NCBI RefSeq assembly: GCF_013044135.1
Contig: NZ_JABEPP010000005.1
Coordinates: forward strand, 1 to 64,000
Direction: 5' to 3'
DNA: 64,000 bases
DNA from: Enterovirga aerilata
GTDB taxonomy: Bacteria; Pseudomonadota; Alphaproteobacteria; Rhizobiales; Beijerinckiaceae
The notes under the pieces are model-generated. The model saw nothing but the letters and a program-made list of their open reading frames with translations, searched no databases and was not told where the DNA came from. Below, in pieces: positions 16,430 to 25,858 of the stretch (the first letter of the stretch is position 1; the number at the start of each line of letters is the position of its first letter). The translations under genes were made by a program, and so were the position numbers.

Positions 16430-17650
16430 ATGGCACGACAGGTGAGGACAACCCGCCGAGCAGCCGTCATCGGAGGCGCACTCGCATTGGGGCTCGGCTT
16501 CCAGGCGGGCCATGCAGCCGAGAGAGGACCCGTGAAGATCGGGGTGCTGGGCGACCTGTCCTCCGCCTATTCCAACGTCGGCGGCCGGCACCTGGTGGAG
16601 GCTGTGAAGATGGCCGTAGAGGATTTCGGCGGCAGCGTGTTGGGCCAGCCGATCGAGATCCTCTCGGCCGATACCCAGCTGAAGCCCGATGTCGCCTCGA
16701 CGACGGCGCGGCGCTGGTTCGACGAAGGCGTCGATGTGCTGGTGGATATCCCATCCACCAACATGACCTTCGCGGTTACTCCGCTCGCGGAGGATCGGAA
16801 ACGAGTAGTGCTGGCAACGAGCGCCGCAAGCTCGGACATCACGGGCGCCAAATGCTCTCCCGTCGTCGCGCATTGGACCTACGATACCTACGCCAATGCC
16901 CGCTCGGCGGGCGCAGTCCTGCTTGAGCAAGGCGCCAAGAACTGGTTCATTCTCAATCAGGACACGGCGACGGGCGTCGGAGTCGAGCGGGACATCACGG
17001 AGCTGGTCACGCAAAAGGGGGGCAAGATCGTCGGGTCGGTTAAGGCACCGCTGGAGACGACCGACTTCTCCTCCTACCTCCTCCGGGCTCAGAGCGCCAA
17101 GCCGGACATCATCGCCTTCGCGCCGGCCGGCGCGGCCGGCGTGAACGCCATCAAGCAGGCGAACGAGTTCGGGCTGAAGCAGGGCGGGACGCGGTTCGTG
17201 TCCGTCTTCATGATGCCGGACGACGTGAAGTCGCTCGGGCTCGAGGCCGCCCAGGGCCTTATCTACGCGACCGCCTTCGACGCGAGCCTCAACGAACAGA
17301 CCAAGGCCTTCGCCGAACGCTTCCGGCAGCGGGCCGGCAAGGTCCCGAACATGAACATGGTCGGGTCCTACAGCGCAGTTCTGCACTACCTGAAGGCGGT
17401 CCAGGCGGTCGGCACGACGAACAGCGACAAGGTGATGCCGAAGATGCGCGAGATGCCGGTTCGCGACGTTTTCACCCAGGACGGCGAGCTCCGGATCGAC
17501 GGCCGCATGGCGCATTCCATGTTCGTCATGCAGGTAAAGTCACCGGCCGAGTCGAAGGACGAATGGGACCTGGCCAAGGTGATCGCGACCGTTCCGGCCT
17601 CCGTGGCCGTGCGCCCGCTGAATGCCGGCGGCTGCCCGCTGGTGAAGTGA
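16430..17650 (+). CDS. ABC-type substrate-binding protein, cassette copy 1
   Basis: Periplasmic binding protein of 406 residues. The ATG at 16430 is preceded by GGGAGGAAG; an ATG 15 bp upstream lies within that ribosome site and is rejected. The N-terminus RTTRRAAVIGGALALGLG is a twin-arginine-like signal, and the mature domain starts VKIGVLGDLSSAYSNVGG. It shares CSPVVAHWTYDTY and the C-terminal GGCPLVK with the other ABC-type receptors here. It sits between two CoA ligase genes without any permease, so ligand capture appears genetically tied to CoA activation. Confidence 0.92.
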   Translation: MARQVRTTRRAAVIGGALALGLGFQAGHAAERGPVKIGVLGDLSSAYSNVGGRHLVEAVKMAVEDFGGSVLGQPIEILSADTQLKPDVASTTARRWFDEGVDVLVDIPSTNMTFAVTPLAEDRKRVVLATSAASSDITGAKCSPVVAHWTYDTYANARSAGAVLLEQGAKNWFILNQDTATGVGVERDITELVTQKGGKIVGSVKAPLETTDFSSYLLRAQSAKPDIIAFAPAGAAGVNAIKQANEFGLKQGGTRFVSVFMMPDDVKSLGLEAAQGLIYATAFDASLNEQTKAFAERFRQRAGKVPNMNMVGSYSAVLHYLKAVQAVGTTNSDKVMPKMREMPVRDVFTQDGELRIDGRMAHSMFVMQVKSPAESKDEWDLAKVIATVPASVAVRPLNAGGCPLVK

Positions 17651-17705
17651 GCGGATAGGCGTGCAAAGCGTGACGCAGTCCCGGTCCCAGCATCCGGGAT
17701 TCTCC

Positions 17706-19289
17706 ATGCCGAAGTCCGACAGCCTCTCTACGATGCGGCTCGAGAGCCATTACGGCGATCGGGTCGCGCCCTGCCTCGCGGACAGGCCAGCTTCCTTCTT
17801 CGCCTTCTTTCAGGACGCGGTGCGCCGTAATCCCGACGGCGAGGCCCTCGTCGCGGGACCCGACAGGCTGACCTGGCGCGATCTCGACCGCTTGTCCGGC
17901 CTGATCGCGGCCGGGCTCGCGGCTCGGGGCGTCCGTAAGGGCTGCCGGGTCACGATGCTGCTCAGCAACCGCAAAGAGTTCGTGCTCACCCTCCTCGCCG
18001 CGGTCCGGCTCGGCGCGATCACGGTGCCGCTGAACATCCGCGAGCAGAGGCCGGCGATCGCCTACCTGGCCGAGCGGATTGCGCCGACGGTGATCGTGCA
18101 CGAGGCGTCGCTCGCCCACATCCTGCCCGAGCCCACGGGATCGGCACCGAACTTCGTGCGGGTCGCCGTCGGTCCGTGCGAAGGCTCGTTCCCGTTCGAG
18201 GCTCTGCTCGAAGCGGGGCCCGCCCCAGCACCTGCCGACGTCGGCGAGGAGGACACGCTCTTCATCGTCCCGACCTCCGGGACGACGGGCTTGCCAAAGG
18301 CCCCGATGCTCTCGCACATGAGCGTCATCCACTCGGGTATCGTGTTCGCGGATGCGCTGGGGCTCCGAGCGGGTGACCGCTCCGTTGTCGCCATCCCGAT
18401 GAGCCACACGTCCGGGATTATCTCGACCTTCGCCAGCTTCGTGCGCGTGGCCGGGACGATCATTCTCCTGCCAGAGTTCAAGGCACCCTCGTTCCTGGCG
18501 ACGGCATCTGCCGAGCGCATGACGCACACCCTCATGGTCCCGGCCATGTACGACCTGTGCCTCCGGAATCCGGATCTCGCCTCCTTCGATCTGTCGTCGT
18601 GGCGGATCGGCCTTTACGGCGCGGCCCTGATGCCGTCGTCGACGCTGGTCGCCCTTGCCCAGACATTCCCCAGCCTGAGCCTGATGAACGCCTACGGCAC
18701 CACGGAGGCGGGCGGACCCGCGACGCTGATGCGGCCGGAAGAGACGGCCAGCTACCGGGAGAGCGTGGGGCGTGCCATCGCCGGGGTCGAACTCGCCGTC
18801 ATGGACGACACGGGCCGCGAACTGCCGCCCGGCGAGACGGGCGAGCTCTGGATCAAAGGTCCGGCGGTAGGTCACGGCTTCTGGCGGGACGCGGAAGCCA
18901 CGGCGCGGGAATATACTGGTGGCTGGTGCCATACGGGCGACATCGTCCGAATGGACGCAGAGGGGCGCGTATATCTGGTCGATCGCAAGAAGGACATGCT
19001 GAACCGGGGCGGGTTCAAAATCGCGTCCCTGGAAGTTGAAAACGCGTTGCACGAGCATTCGGCCGTCATCGAATGCGCGATCGTGGGCCGCCCCGTGGAG
19101 GTCCTAGGTGAGCGCGTCCACGCCTTCGTCCGTCTCGCTCAGCCCGTAGCGGAAGACGAGCTGAAGGCGTTCTGCAGAGCGCGACTTGCCGACTACAAGG
19201 TGCCGGAGAGTTTCACATTCACGACCGATCCCCTGCCGCGAAACGCCGGGGGCAAAGTGCTGAAGCGGCTTCTTCGGGAACGCATGTAA
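17706..19289 (+). CDS. AMP-forming acyl-CoA ligase, cassette copy 2
   Basis: Ligase of 527 residues from the ATG at 17706; an upstream in-frame GTG at 17661 would add 15 residues and cannot be excluded. Motifs are IVPTSGTTGLPKAPMLS, SLMNAYGTTEAGGP, GGWCHTGDIVRMDAEGRVYLVDRKKDMLNRGG and PRNAGGKVLKRLL. The HYGDRVAPCLADRP opening and the MTHTLMVPAMYDLCLR block are nearly the same as in the copy at 14777, showing a tandem duplication of ligase plus binding protein. The two copies have diverged clearly, so distinct substrates are plausible. Confidence 0.9.
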   Translation: MPKSDSLSTMRLESHYGDRVAPCLADRPASFFAFFQDAVRRNPDGEALVAGPDRLTWRDLDRLSGLIAAGLAARGVRKGCRVTMLLSNRKEFVLTLLAAVRLGAITVPLNIREQRPAIAYLAERIAPTVIVHEASLAHILPEPTGSAPNFVRVAVGPCEGSFPFEALLEAGPAPAPADVGEEDTLFIVPTSGTTGLPKAPMLSHMSVIHSGIVFADALGLRAGDRSVVAIPMSHTSGIISTFASFVRVAGTIILLPEFKAPSFLATASAERMTHTLMVPAMYDLCLRNPDLASFDLSSWRIGLYGAALMPSSTLVALAQTFPSLSLMNAYGTTEAGGPATLMRPEETASYRESVGRAIAGVELAVMDDTGRELPPGETGELWIKGPAVGHGFWRDAEATAREYTGGWCHTGDIVRMDAEGRVYLVDRKKDMLNRGGFKIASLEVENALHEHSAVIECAIVGRPVEVLGERVHAFVRLAQPVAEDELKAFCRARLADYKVPESFTFTTDPLPRNAGGKVLKRLLRERM

Positions 19290-19316
19290 CCAAACACAAT
19301 TGGGAGGACCCGGGTC

Positions 19317-20555
19317 GTGACCCCAGACATGATCCTGAGCACCCGCCGCAGTTTCATCCACGGTGGAGCCGCTCTCGCGGGCGCCGCTACTCTCGGGATG
19401 CCAAGCATCCTTCGGGCGCAGTCTGGAAAGCCCGTGAAGGTCGGGGTGCTCGGCGATTTTTCGACGGCCTATGCGAGCGTCGGTGGCCCTGCCCTGCTCG
19501 AGGCCGTCCGTATGGCCGTAGAGGATGCGGGCGGGTCTGCCTTAGGAAAGCCGGTCGAAGTCGTCTCCGCGGACACTCAGCTGAAGCCCGACCTAGCGAG
19601 CACGATCGCGCGCAGCTGGTTCGACGTTGACGGGGTCGACGTCATCACCGACCTGCCGACATCCGCGATGACATTCGCGGTCATGGATCTCGCCAGAGAG
19701 CGTAAGAAGATCGTTCTCGCGACGAGTGCCTCAAGCTCCGACATCACTGGCCCGCGCTGCTCTCCCTACGTCGCGCATTGGGTCTACGACACCTATTCGA
19801 TCGCCCACTCGACAGCATCGGCTCTCGTCAAGCAGGGCGCGAAGACCTGGTTCTTCATCACCCAGGACACGGTGGCCGGCACCATTTCCGAGAAGGATGT
19901 TACCGACGTCATCAAGTCCTCCGGCGGGCGAGTTCTCGGCTCTGTTCGTGTGCCGAATAATTCGAATGACTACTCCTCCTTTATTCTCCAGGCACAAGGC
20001 TCCAAGGCAGACGTTATCGTTTACAGCGTAGCCGGCGCGGATGCCGTCAGGGCCGTCAAGCAGGCTTCCGAGTTCGGCGTCATGAAGGGCGGCCAGAGAA
20101 TGATCGGCACCTACACGATGCCGGACGACATCAAGGCCATGGGCCTCGATGTGGCGCAGGGGCTGATCTACGCGACGGCCTTCGACTGGAACCTGAACGA
20201 TGAGACGCGCGCGTACTCCCACCGCTTCCTAGCCCGAACCGGCAAGATGCCGAACATGAACATGGCCGGCAGCTACAGCGCCGTGCTGAGCTACCTGAAA
20301 GCCGTCGAGGCGGCGGGCAATAGGGATGCCGATCAGGTCATGGCGAAGCTCCGCGGCATGACGCTCAACGACGTCTTCGTGAAGAACGGCAAGCTGCGCG
20401 AGGATGGCCGGATGGCCCACGGAATGTACGTCATGGAGGCGAAGGCGCCCTCCCAATCGACCGGAGAATGGGATTTGGCGAAGGTACTGGCCGAAGTTTC
20501 GACAGAAACGGCGGTGCGTCCCCTCGCTGCGGGCAATTGCCCGCTGGTCAAATGA
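19317..20555 (+). CDS. ABC-type substrate-binding protein, cassette copy 2
   Basis: Periplasmic binding protein of 412 residues. The GTG at 19317 has GGGAGGA about 10 bases upstream. The signal STRRSFIHGGAALAGAATLG is a good twin-arginine motif. The mature region starts VKVGVLGDFSTAYASVGG and carries SSDITGPRCSPYVAHWVYDTY; it ends GNCPLVK. It is closest to the receptor at 16430, as expected from duplication of the two-gene cassette. The stop overlaps the start of the MaoC-like gene (ATGA). Confidence 0.92.
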   Translation: MTPDMILSTRRSFIHGGAALAGAATLGMPSILRAQSGKPVKVGVLGDFSTAYASVGGPALLEAVRMAVEDAGGSALGKPVEVVSADTQLKPDLASTIARSWFDVDGVDVITDLPTSAMTFAVMDLARERKKIVLATSASSSDITGPRCSPYVAHWVYDTYSIAHSTASALVKQGAKTWFFITQDTVAGTISEKDVTDVIKSSGGRVLGSVRVPNNSNDYSSFILQAQGSKADVIVYSVAGADAVRAVKQASEFGVMKGGQRMIGTYTMPDDIKAMGLDVAQGLIYATAFDWNLNDETRAYSHRFLARTGKMPNMNMAGSYSAVLSYLKAVEAAGNRDADQVMAKLRGMTLNDVFVKNGKLREDGRMAHGMYVMEAKAPSQSTGEWDLAKVLAEVSTETAVRPLAAGNCPLVK

Positions 20556-21028
20556 GCGCGGCACCCGCGGAAGCTGTCGTGGCCCCGACCGACCTCCAGG
20601 TCGGCCACGAAGCAAGCTTCTCCCGAACCATCGCGGAATGCGACGTCTACGCCTTTGCCGGTCTGACGGGCGATTTCGCGCCCCAGCACATGGACGAGGC
20701 CGCCATGCGGGCTTCGGCCTTCGGTCGACGCATAGCGCATGGGGCCATGATGGTTGGCTTCATGTCCCGGGCATCCACGATGGTGACGGCGGGACTGAGC
20801 ACCACGAACAAGGAGGAAACGCTCGTCAGCCTCGGCTACGATCGGGTTCGGTTTTTGGCGCCGGTATTTATGGGGGATACGATCACGGTGGCGTACCGGG
20901 TGACCGCCGTCGATCCCGTAAAGCGGCGGACGCGGGCCGAGGTGCGCATCACCAACGAGAGCGGCACGTTGGTGGCGGTCGCCGAGAACATCCTTCAGTG
21001 GGTGAGGAACGCCGCCCCTGCTTCGTAG
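20552..21028 (+). CDS. MaoC-like hot-dog fold dehydratase
   Basis: Protein of 158 residues with the MaoC/R-hydratase core: FSRTIAECDVYAFAGLTGDFAPQHMDEAAM, containing the Asp/His pair of the hydratase site, then FGRRIAHGAMMVGFMS and the VRFLAPVFMGDTITV strand. It adds or removes water on enoyl-CoA esters in its family. The ATG overlaps the stop of the preceding binding-protein gene, making it the end of the plus-strand operon. It would suit a beta-oxidation step after the two ligases. Confidence 0.88.
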   Translation: MSAAPAEAVVAPTDLQVGHEASFSRTIAECDVYAFAGLTGDFAPQHMDEAAMRASAFGRRIAHGAMMVGFMSRASTMVTAGLSTTNKEETLVSLGYDRVRFLAPVFMGDTITVAYRVTAVDPVKRRTRAEVRITNESGTLVAVAENILQWVRNAAPAS

Positions 21029-21036
21029 TCACGTGC

Positions 21037-22170
21037 TCAGCCGATCGGCTCGGCTGAGCATGCGATCTCCGCCAAGATCGCCTCCTGGTGCTCGCCCCGG
21101 GCCGGGACACGACCGGGCATTCGTCGTGTGTGACCCGACAGCCGCGGGGCCGGGGCGGCCTGAAGCATGCCGTCCATCTCGACGAAGACACTCCTTGCGG
21201 CGTTGTGAGGATGGGCAGCCGCCTCATCGAGGTTCAGCACCGGGGCGAAGCAGCTGTCAGTGCCTTCGAGCAGGCGCCGCCACTCCTCGCGCGTCTTCGT
21301 TGCGAACGTCGCGGCAAACAGCTCTCGGCCCCGTTCCCACGTATTCTCGTTGTTCTGGTCTTCGGCCCGCAACTCTCCGGTCAAGCCCAGCCTGGACAGG
21401 AGCTCTCCGTAGAACTTCGGCTCGATGGACCCAACCGTGATGAACAGCCCGTCGGCGCAGCGATAGCTGCCCCACCAATGCGCGCCGTCGATCGCGCTCT
21501 GCCCCCGTTTCGAGGCGAGTTCCCCCATTGACCTCACGGCGAAGAGAAGGTTCAACATGTGGGCCGAACCGTCCACGATGGCGGCATCGACGACCTGTCC
21601 GGCCCCGCCGGCGCGCGCATGGAGCAGGCCGGCGAGGATGCCGACGGCTAGGTACAGCGCCCCGCCTCCCACGTCGCCGATCAGTGTCGCGGGCACGACC
21701 GGCGGCTCCCCCGGCGGGCTGGCGTACCAGAGTGCCCCGGACAGCCCGATATAGTTGATGTCATGGCCGGCGCTTTGCGCCAGCGGGCCGTCTTGTCCCC
21801 ATCCCGTCACGCGGCCGTATACTAGAGCCGGGTTACGGGCGAGGCAGATGTCGGGACCGAGACCGAGCCGTTCCATGACGCCGGGTCGCATGCCTTCGAT
21901 CAGCGCGTCGGACCGGGCGACAAGCCGAAGCGCGGTATGGACGTCCTCCGGTCGCTTCAGGTCTAGGATGATCGACCGCTTCCCGCGATGAAAAATGGCG
22001 GAGCGGCCGAACCTCGCGCTTTCCCCTCCGTCGCCCGCCCGCTCGATCAGAGTGACCTCCGCCCCCAGGTCGGCGAGCAGCATCCCGCAGAACGGGCCGG
22101 GACCTTGCGCGGCGAACTCGACCACGCGAATCCCGGCCAGAGGGCCCCCTGCTTCGGCGCCAGCCGTCAT
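21037..22170 (-). CDS. Family III CoA transferase / alpha-methylacyl-CoA racemase-like
   Basis: Protein of 377 residues from the ATG at 22170, overlapping the nitroreductase stop by 4 bp. It has the CaiB fold opening GIRVVEFAAQGPGPFCGMLLADLGAEVTLIER, RGKRSIILDLKRPED, GWGQDGPLAQSAGHDINYIGLSGAL and the Asp-containing LIGDVGGGALYLAVG. GHDINY is typical of alpha-methylacyl-CoA racemases, which share this fold, so racemase activity is as likely as CoA transfer. It is convergent with the MaoC gene, with 8 bp between the stops. Confidence 0.88.
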   Translation of the reverse strand: MTAGAEAGGPLAGIRVVEFAAQGPGPFCGMLLADLGAEVTLIERAGDGGESARFGRSAIFHRGKRSIILDLKRPEDVHTALRLVARSDALIEGMRPGVMERLGLGPDICLARNPALVYGRVTGWGQDGPLAQSAGHDINYIGLSGALWYASPPGEPPVVPATLIGDVGGGALYLAVGILAGLLHARAGGAGQVVDAAIVDGSAHMLNLLFAVRSMGELASKRGQSAIDGAHWWGSYRCADGLFITVGSIEPKFYGELLSRLGLTGELRAEDQNNENTWERGRELFAATFATKTREEWRRLLEGTDSCFAPVLNLDEAAAHPHNAARSVFVEMDGMLQAAPAPRLSGHTRRMPGRVPARGEHQEAILAEIACSAEPIG

Positions 22171-22880
22171 GCGTCGACGAACGTGACAACCTCGCGCAGA
22201 TCGGCGCGAGTGGTGCGAAAGTTGTTGGCGGGGTGCTTTCGATCCGGGTAGCCGAAGGACACGCCGCAAACGACGAGCCGGTCGTCGCCGATCCCGAGAA
22301 ACCGCCTCACGAATTTCGAATGCTCGCCCAGGGCGCCCTGGGGAACGGCCGCGACGCCAAGGCTTTCGGCCGCGAGGAGAAGCATTCCGACGAAAAGGCC
22401 GCAATCCACGAGCCCGTATGCCCCGAGCGCCTCGTCGGAGGTGATGATGGCGACGTGCGGGGCGCCGAAGAAGCTGAAGTTCTGCAGCATCTGCCGCGCC
22501 GAACCCTCCCGATCTCCGTACTCGACCCCGACGCTTCGGTAGAGGCTCCACGCCGTGTCGCGGCGCCGTTGCTTGTACACGCCCTGGTACTCGCGCGGGA
22601 ACGGAAGGTCCGGATCAGGTTGCGGGTTAGACGCGGCGTAAGCCGAAAGGGCGGCCCGGAAGCGCTCCGTCCCTTCACCGCTCGTCACCACGACGTTCCA
22701 AGGCTGGGCGTTGCAGCCGGAGGGACTCCGTTGCGCGAGGCGGAATAAGGCCTCGATGGTGTCTCGATCAACCGCCTGCGGCAGAAAGGCTCGGCAGGAG
22801 GAACGTCGCTGGAGCAACTCCTCCAATGCGTCCCGATATTCGTTCGGCGCCGTCGGGAGTGCAGCACGGGGCCTCGTCAT
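22167..22880 (-). CDS. Nitroreductase family FMN-dependent oxidoreductase
   Basis: Protein of 237 residues with the nitroreductase fold: RRSSCRAFLPQAVDRDTIEAL and RSPSGCNAQPWNVVVTSG (FMN site), VDCGLFVGMLLLAAESLGVAAVPQGAL, and GVSFGYPDRKHPANNFRT. The ATG at 22880 has GGGAGAA 7 bases upstream. It is sandwiched between a TetR regulator (1-bp gap) and the CoA transferase (ATGA). The substrate is unknown; members reduce nitroaromatics, quinones or enones with NAD(P)H. Confidence 0.9.
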   Translation of the reverse strand: MTRPRAALPTAPNEYRDALEELLQRRSSCRAFLPQAVDRDTIEALFRLAQRSPSGCNAQPWNVVVTSGEGTERFRAALSAYAASNPQPDPDLPFPREYQGVYKQRRRDTAWSLYRSVGVEYGDREGSARQMLQNFSFFGAPHVAIITSDEALGAYGLVDCGLFVGMLLLAAESLGVAAVPQGALGEHSKFVRRFLGIGDDRLVVCGVSFGYPDRKHPANNFRTTRADLREVVTFVDA

Positions 22881-22881
22881 T

Positions 22882-23724
22882 TCATTTCTCCCGGTCGGAG
22901 CCACTCAGTCCTGCAGTTTCTCCTGTCGGGCCGACGGGCTGGTGAAGGCGCCGTGGAGCCCGGGTTGAAGGCAGAACGCTCCCGCGCGGCCGCTTCGCGG
23001 TTCCGGAACGGGACGACCCGGGAGGAGGCGTCGTGTCCCCGAGCGGAGGAAGGAGGGACGAAAGAAGGCGATCCACGAGGCTCTCCGCGCCGCGGCTAAT
23101 GTTCCTGGGACGCCGGTACATGAGCCAGGTGATGATAAGCTGATTGATGCTGCCGACGAGGATGGTGGCGGTCTGGTAGGGGTCGGGTCCGGCTTCCCAC
23201 TCCCCTGCGCGCTCGCCGGCCCGGATCAGGTCCACGATGAAGTTTGCGTACTCGTCCAAGCCTTTCCTCACCCGGGCCTCAAGAACGAGCACGCTTGGCC
23301 AGACCTCAAGATATAGCGTGCGCGCCCAATCCGGATTGCGGCGAGCGAAGTCGGCGGACAGCCACAGGTACAGCCGAAGCCGCTCCCGTTGCGTCGGGAC
23401 GTCGCGGGCATGCTTGGCATATTCAAGAAAGAACTGGCCGAGTTGCGCCACCGGCACGGCGTAAGCGAGATCTTCCTTGCTCGCGTGGTATTCATAAATG
23501 GACGAGACCGGCATACCGGCCTCCGCGGCCACATCGGCGATGCGAGCCCGCGCGATTCCCTGCCGGGCGAAGACACGCAGCGCGGCTTGAAGGATCTCGG
23601 CTTCGCGGCGACGGCTCCTGTCCTGCTTGCGCTCGGCGCTTTCGACCTGCCAGCTTGCCGTGAGACCATCGAGGATCTCGTCCCAGGACCGCCTGTCTTC
23701 ACGGCGGGCAACACGGCTCGGCAT
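22882..23724 (-). CDS. TetR-family transcriptional regulator
   Basis: Regulator of about 280 residues. The DNA-binding domain lies at roughly residues 40-90: RREAEILQAALRVFARQGIARARIADVAAEAGMPVSSIYEYHASKEDL. An unusual 40-residue N-terminal arm with WDEILDGLTASW precedes it, and the C-terminus ends in a Pro/Ser/Arg-rich tail of about 50 residues. The gene heads the operon with the nitroreductase and CoA transferase. A TATGC-N2-GCATA palindrome lies 111 bp upstream and could be its operator. The ligand is unknown, perhaps an acyl-CoA. Confidence 0.88.
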   Translation of the reverse strand: MPSRVARREDRRSWDEILDGLTASWQVESAERKQDRSRRREAEILQAALRVFARQGIARARIADVAAEAGMPVSSIYEYHASKEDLAYAVPVAQLGQFFLEYAKHARDVPTQRERLRLYLWLSADFARRNPDWARTLYLEVWPSVLVLEARVRKGLDEYANFIVDLIRAGERAGEWEAGPDPYQTATILVGSINQLIITWLMYRRPRNISRGAESLVDRLLSSLLPPLGDTTPPPGSSRSGTAKRPRGSVLPSTRAPRRLHQPVGPTGETAGLSGSDREK

Positions 23725-23834
23725 ACTTGCGCTCGATAGCTGAAGTCCCCGTTTCAATACCAGCGGACGATCCGACCGGCTAGGGCTTGAACCGAACATC
23801 GCTCGGCAGCTTGCTTCCCGAGAGGTCACCGTCA

Positions 23835-23846
23835 TATGCTGGCATA
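23835..23846. promoter_or_regulatory. Palindrome TATGC-N2-GCATA in a divergent promoter region
   Basis: TATGCTGGCATA lies between the divergent tetR-like gene (start 23724) and the winged-helix/ATPase regulator gene (start 23912). The same half-sites with a 2-bp spacer recur at 48119-48130, also in a divergent regulatory gap. It is a candidate operator. Confidence 0.35.
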
Positions 23847-23911
23847 AATCCGAACGATAATCGGAAACACGCGTGCTTCGCGGCTCGTGACATGAGGAGG
23901 GAGGCAGTCCT

Positions 23912-25810
23912 ATGGTGAATCTCTCGGGTAGATCCCGATCGAGACGGGGGCCCGGTGCATCCTTTGTGACCGACCGGCACAACCGGTGCCTGTGGCGGGG
24001 TGGCGAGCGACTCGACGTCACCCCGAAGGCCTTCGAGGTTCTCGACTTCCTGCGCCGTAACCCGGACCGGCTCGTCAGCCAGGACGAGATCCTCGACGCT
24101 GTTTGGCCCGACACCTTTGTACAGCCCGAGATCGTCAAGACCTATGTGCGAACGCTGCGCCGCCTCCTGGAGGACGACGTCCAGAAGCCCCGCTTCATCG
24201 AGACCCGACCCCGCTGCGGGTACCGGTTCGTCGGCGTGCTGCCGGAGCGGAGCGAGTGCCCCGTGCCGACAGATCGACCGTTTCTCGTGGGCCGGGACAG
24301 TGAACTTGTCGTTCTGAGGAGGAGTTACGAGGCAGCCTGCCGGGGCGAACGCAGCTGCGTGATCGTCACGGGCGAGGGCGGCATCGGCAAGAGCGCGCTG
24401 TCCTCGGCGTTCGCGCAAGGGCTGGACGGGCCGGCCCGCATTGCGGCGGCTTACGGCTCACCGGGGGCTGGCGAGGAACTTGGGCTCGCGCGCGATCTCA
24501 TGGCCGATCTCGCGCGCACCTTTGATGCCGAGCCGCTGCACGCAAGCCTATCCCGGCACGGCACGGCCTGGCTGGGCCGCGTGCCGTTCGGGATGGTGGA
24601 CGCGCCGCCCGTCATCTCAGCCCCGTCCGTTTCCGCAGGGCAACTCGCGCGCGAAGCGTGCGCGGTCTTGGAGGATCTGTCGCAGGTGAAGCCGCTCGTT
24701 CTTTTCCTGGAGGATCTGCAATGGGTCGACGAGGCCTCCCTGGACTTCTTGTCCTCCATGCTTCGCCGCCGTTACCCGGCGCAGATCTTTATCCTCGCCA
24801 CCTTCCGGCGGATCCGGTTCGAGGGCCGTTGCGCCGTTCGGGAACGGCTTGACGACCTGTTGATCCATGAGCTTGCCCGGGAGTTGCCCCTTCCCCCCCT
24901 GAACATACCGGACATCGAAGCGCTTCTCCGACGACACGCGCCGGATAAGAACGGCACCACCGACATGCCGGAGGCAGATCCGCGCGCGAGCCACGACCGT
25001 CTCACCGAGATCCAGACGGACGGAGGCGGTAACCCGCTGATCCTTCAAGGCCTCGCGCAGGCTCTTCCCGTTCCGACGTCTCGCCGCCTGACCGGCGAGG
25101 TCGGCCCGGCGCCTCGACTGCCGGAGATGCTCCGTGCCAGCCTCGACCTGCAACTTAGGGATAGCGGCCCGTTCCTGCGGGGGGCATTGGAGGCGGGCAG
25201 CATCGCGGGCGAGCGCTTCTGTGCCTGGGCGGTCGCCGTCATTTTGGACACCGAGCAAGCCGCCATCGAAGACCTGTTCGCGGAATTGGCGGGGGCGCGG
25301 CAGTTCCTGGTTCACGAATCCTGGTACGCGCTTCCCGATGGCGTCAGTACTCCGATCTACGCTTTCAAGTATCGCGCCCAACGACGCTTCTTGCTGGAAA
25401 GCCAAGCGCCCTCTCGGCGGGCGCAGCGCTACCGCAAGTTCGGCGAAGCGATCGTGAACCTATGGGCCGGCGATGTCCGGGACGTGGCGGGCGACGTATC
25501 GGTCTGCTTCAAGGAAGCGGGAGACTGGAAGGAGGCAATCGGTTACGCCCGCCTCGCCGCGACCGCCGCCCTGCAACGCTCCGCCCCAAGTGAAGCGGAG
25601 CACTTCCTCAAGAAGGCGCTTGGCTTCGCGTCGAAGCTGCCGACCGGGGAACAGGCTGCCATTCAGCTGCCCCTCCGGCGCGACCTCGAAACGCTGACCC
25701 TTTCGAGCGACGCCTCCCGCATCCGGCTCGCCGAACCGGCGCACCGCCTGGGGTCGTGTGCGGGTTCGAAAGGCCGCCCCCGGCGCTCACCGGAGATGGT
25801 GAGTGTTTGA
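23912..25810 (+). CDS. Winged-helix plus AAA ATPase transcriptional regulator, C-terminus probably truncated
   Basis: Protein of 632 residues. An OmpR/CadC-type winged helix fills roughly residues 20-110 (LDVTPKAFEVLDFLRRNPDRLVSQDEILDAVWPD through RCGYRFVGVL). An AAA/STAND ATPase domain follows, with Walker A GEGGIGKSALSS near 155 and Walker B VLFLEDLQWVDEASLD near 270. The region after about 500 begins helical-repeat sequence, then breaks off; the last 30 residues (from about SDASRIRL) look unlike the family. Relatives usually run to about 900-1100 residues. A broken IS481 transposase begins 48 bp after the stop, so loss of the 3' part through insertion and decay is likely. Confidence 0.8.
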   Translation: MVNLSGRSRSRRGPGASFVTDRHNRCLWRGGERLDVTPKAFEVLDFLRRNPDRLVSQDEILDAVWPDTFVQPEIVKTYVRTLRRLLEDDVQKPRFIETRPRCGYRFVGVLPERSECPVPTDRPFLVGRDSELVVLRRSYEAACRGERSCVIVTGEGGIGKSALSSAFAQGLDGPARIAAAYGSPGAGEELGLARDLMADLARTFDAEPLHASLSRHGTAWLGRVPFGMVDAPPVISAPSVSAGQLAREACAVLEDLSQVKPLVLFLEDLQWVDEASLDFLSSMLRRRYPAQIFILATFRRIRFEGRCAVRERLDDLLIHELARELPLPPLNIPDIEALLRRHAPDKNGTTDMPEADPRASHDRLTEIQTDGGGNPLILQGLAQALPVPTSRRLTGEVGPAPRLPEMLRASLDLQLRDSGPFLRGALEAGSIAGERFCAWAVAVILDTEQAAIEDLFAELAGARQFLVHESWYALPDGVSTPIYAFKYRAQRRFLLESQAPSRRAQRYRKFGEAIVNLWAGDVRDVAGDVSVCFKEAGDWKEAIGYARLAATAALQRSAPSEAEHFLKKALGFASKLPTGEQAAIQLPLRRDLETLTLSSDASRIRLAEPAHRLGSCAGSKGRPRRSPEMVSV

Positions 25811-25858
25811 TCCTGCGGTGTGGTGGTACGTCTGATCGCCATGCTGTGAGGGACGCGC

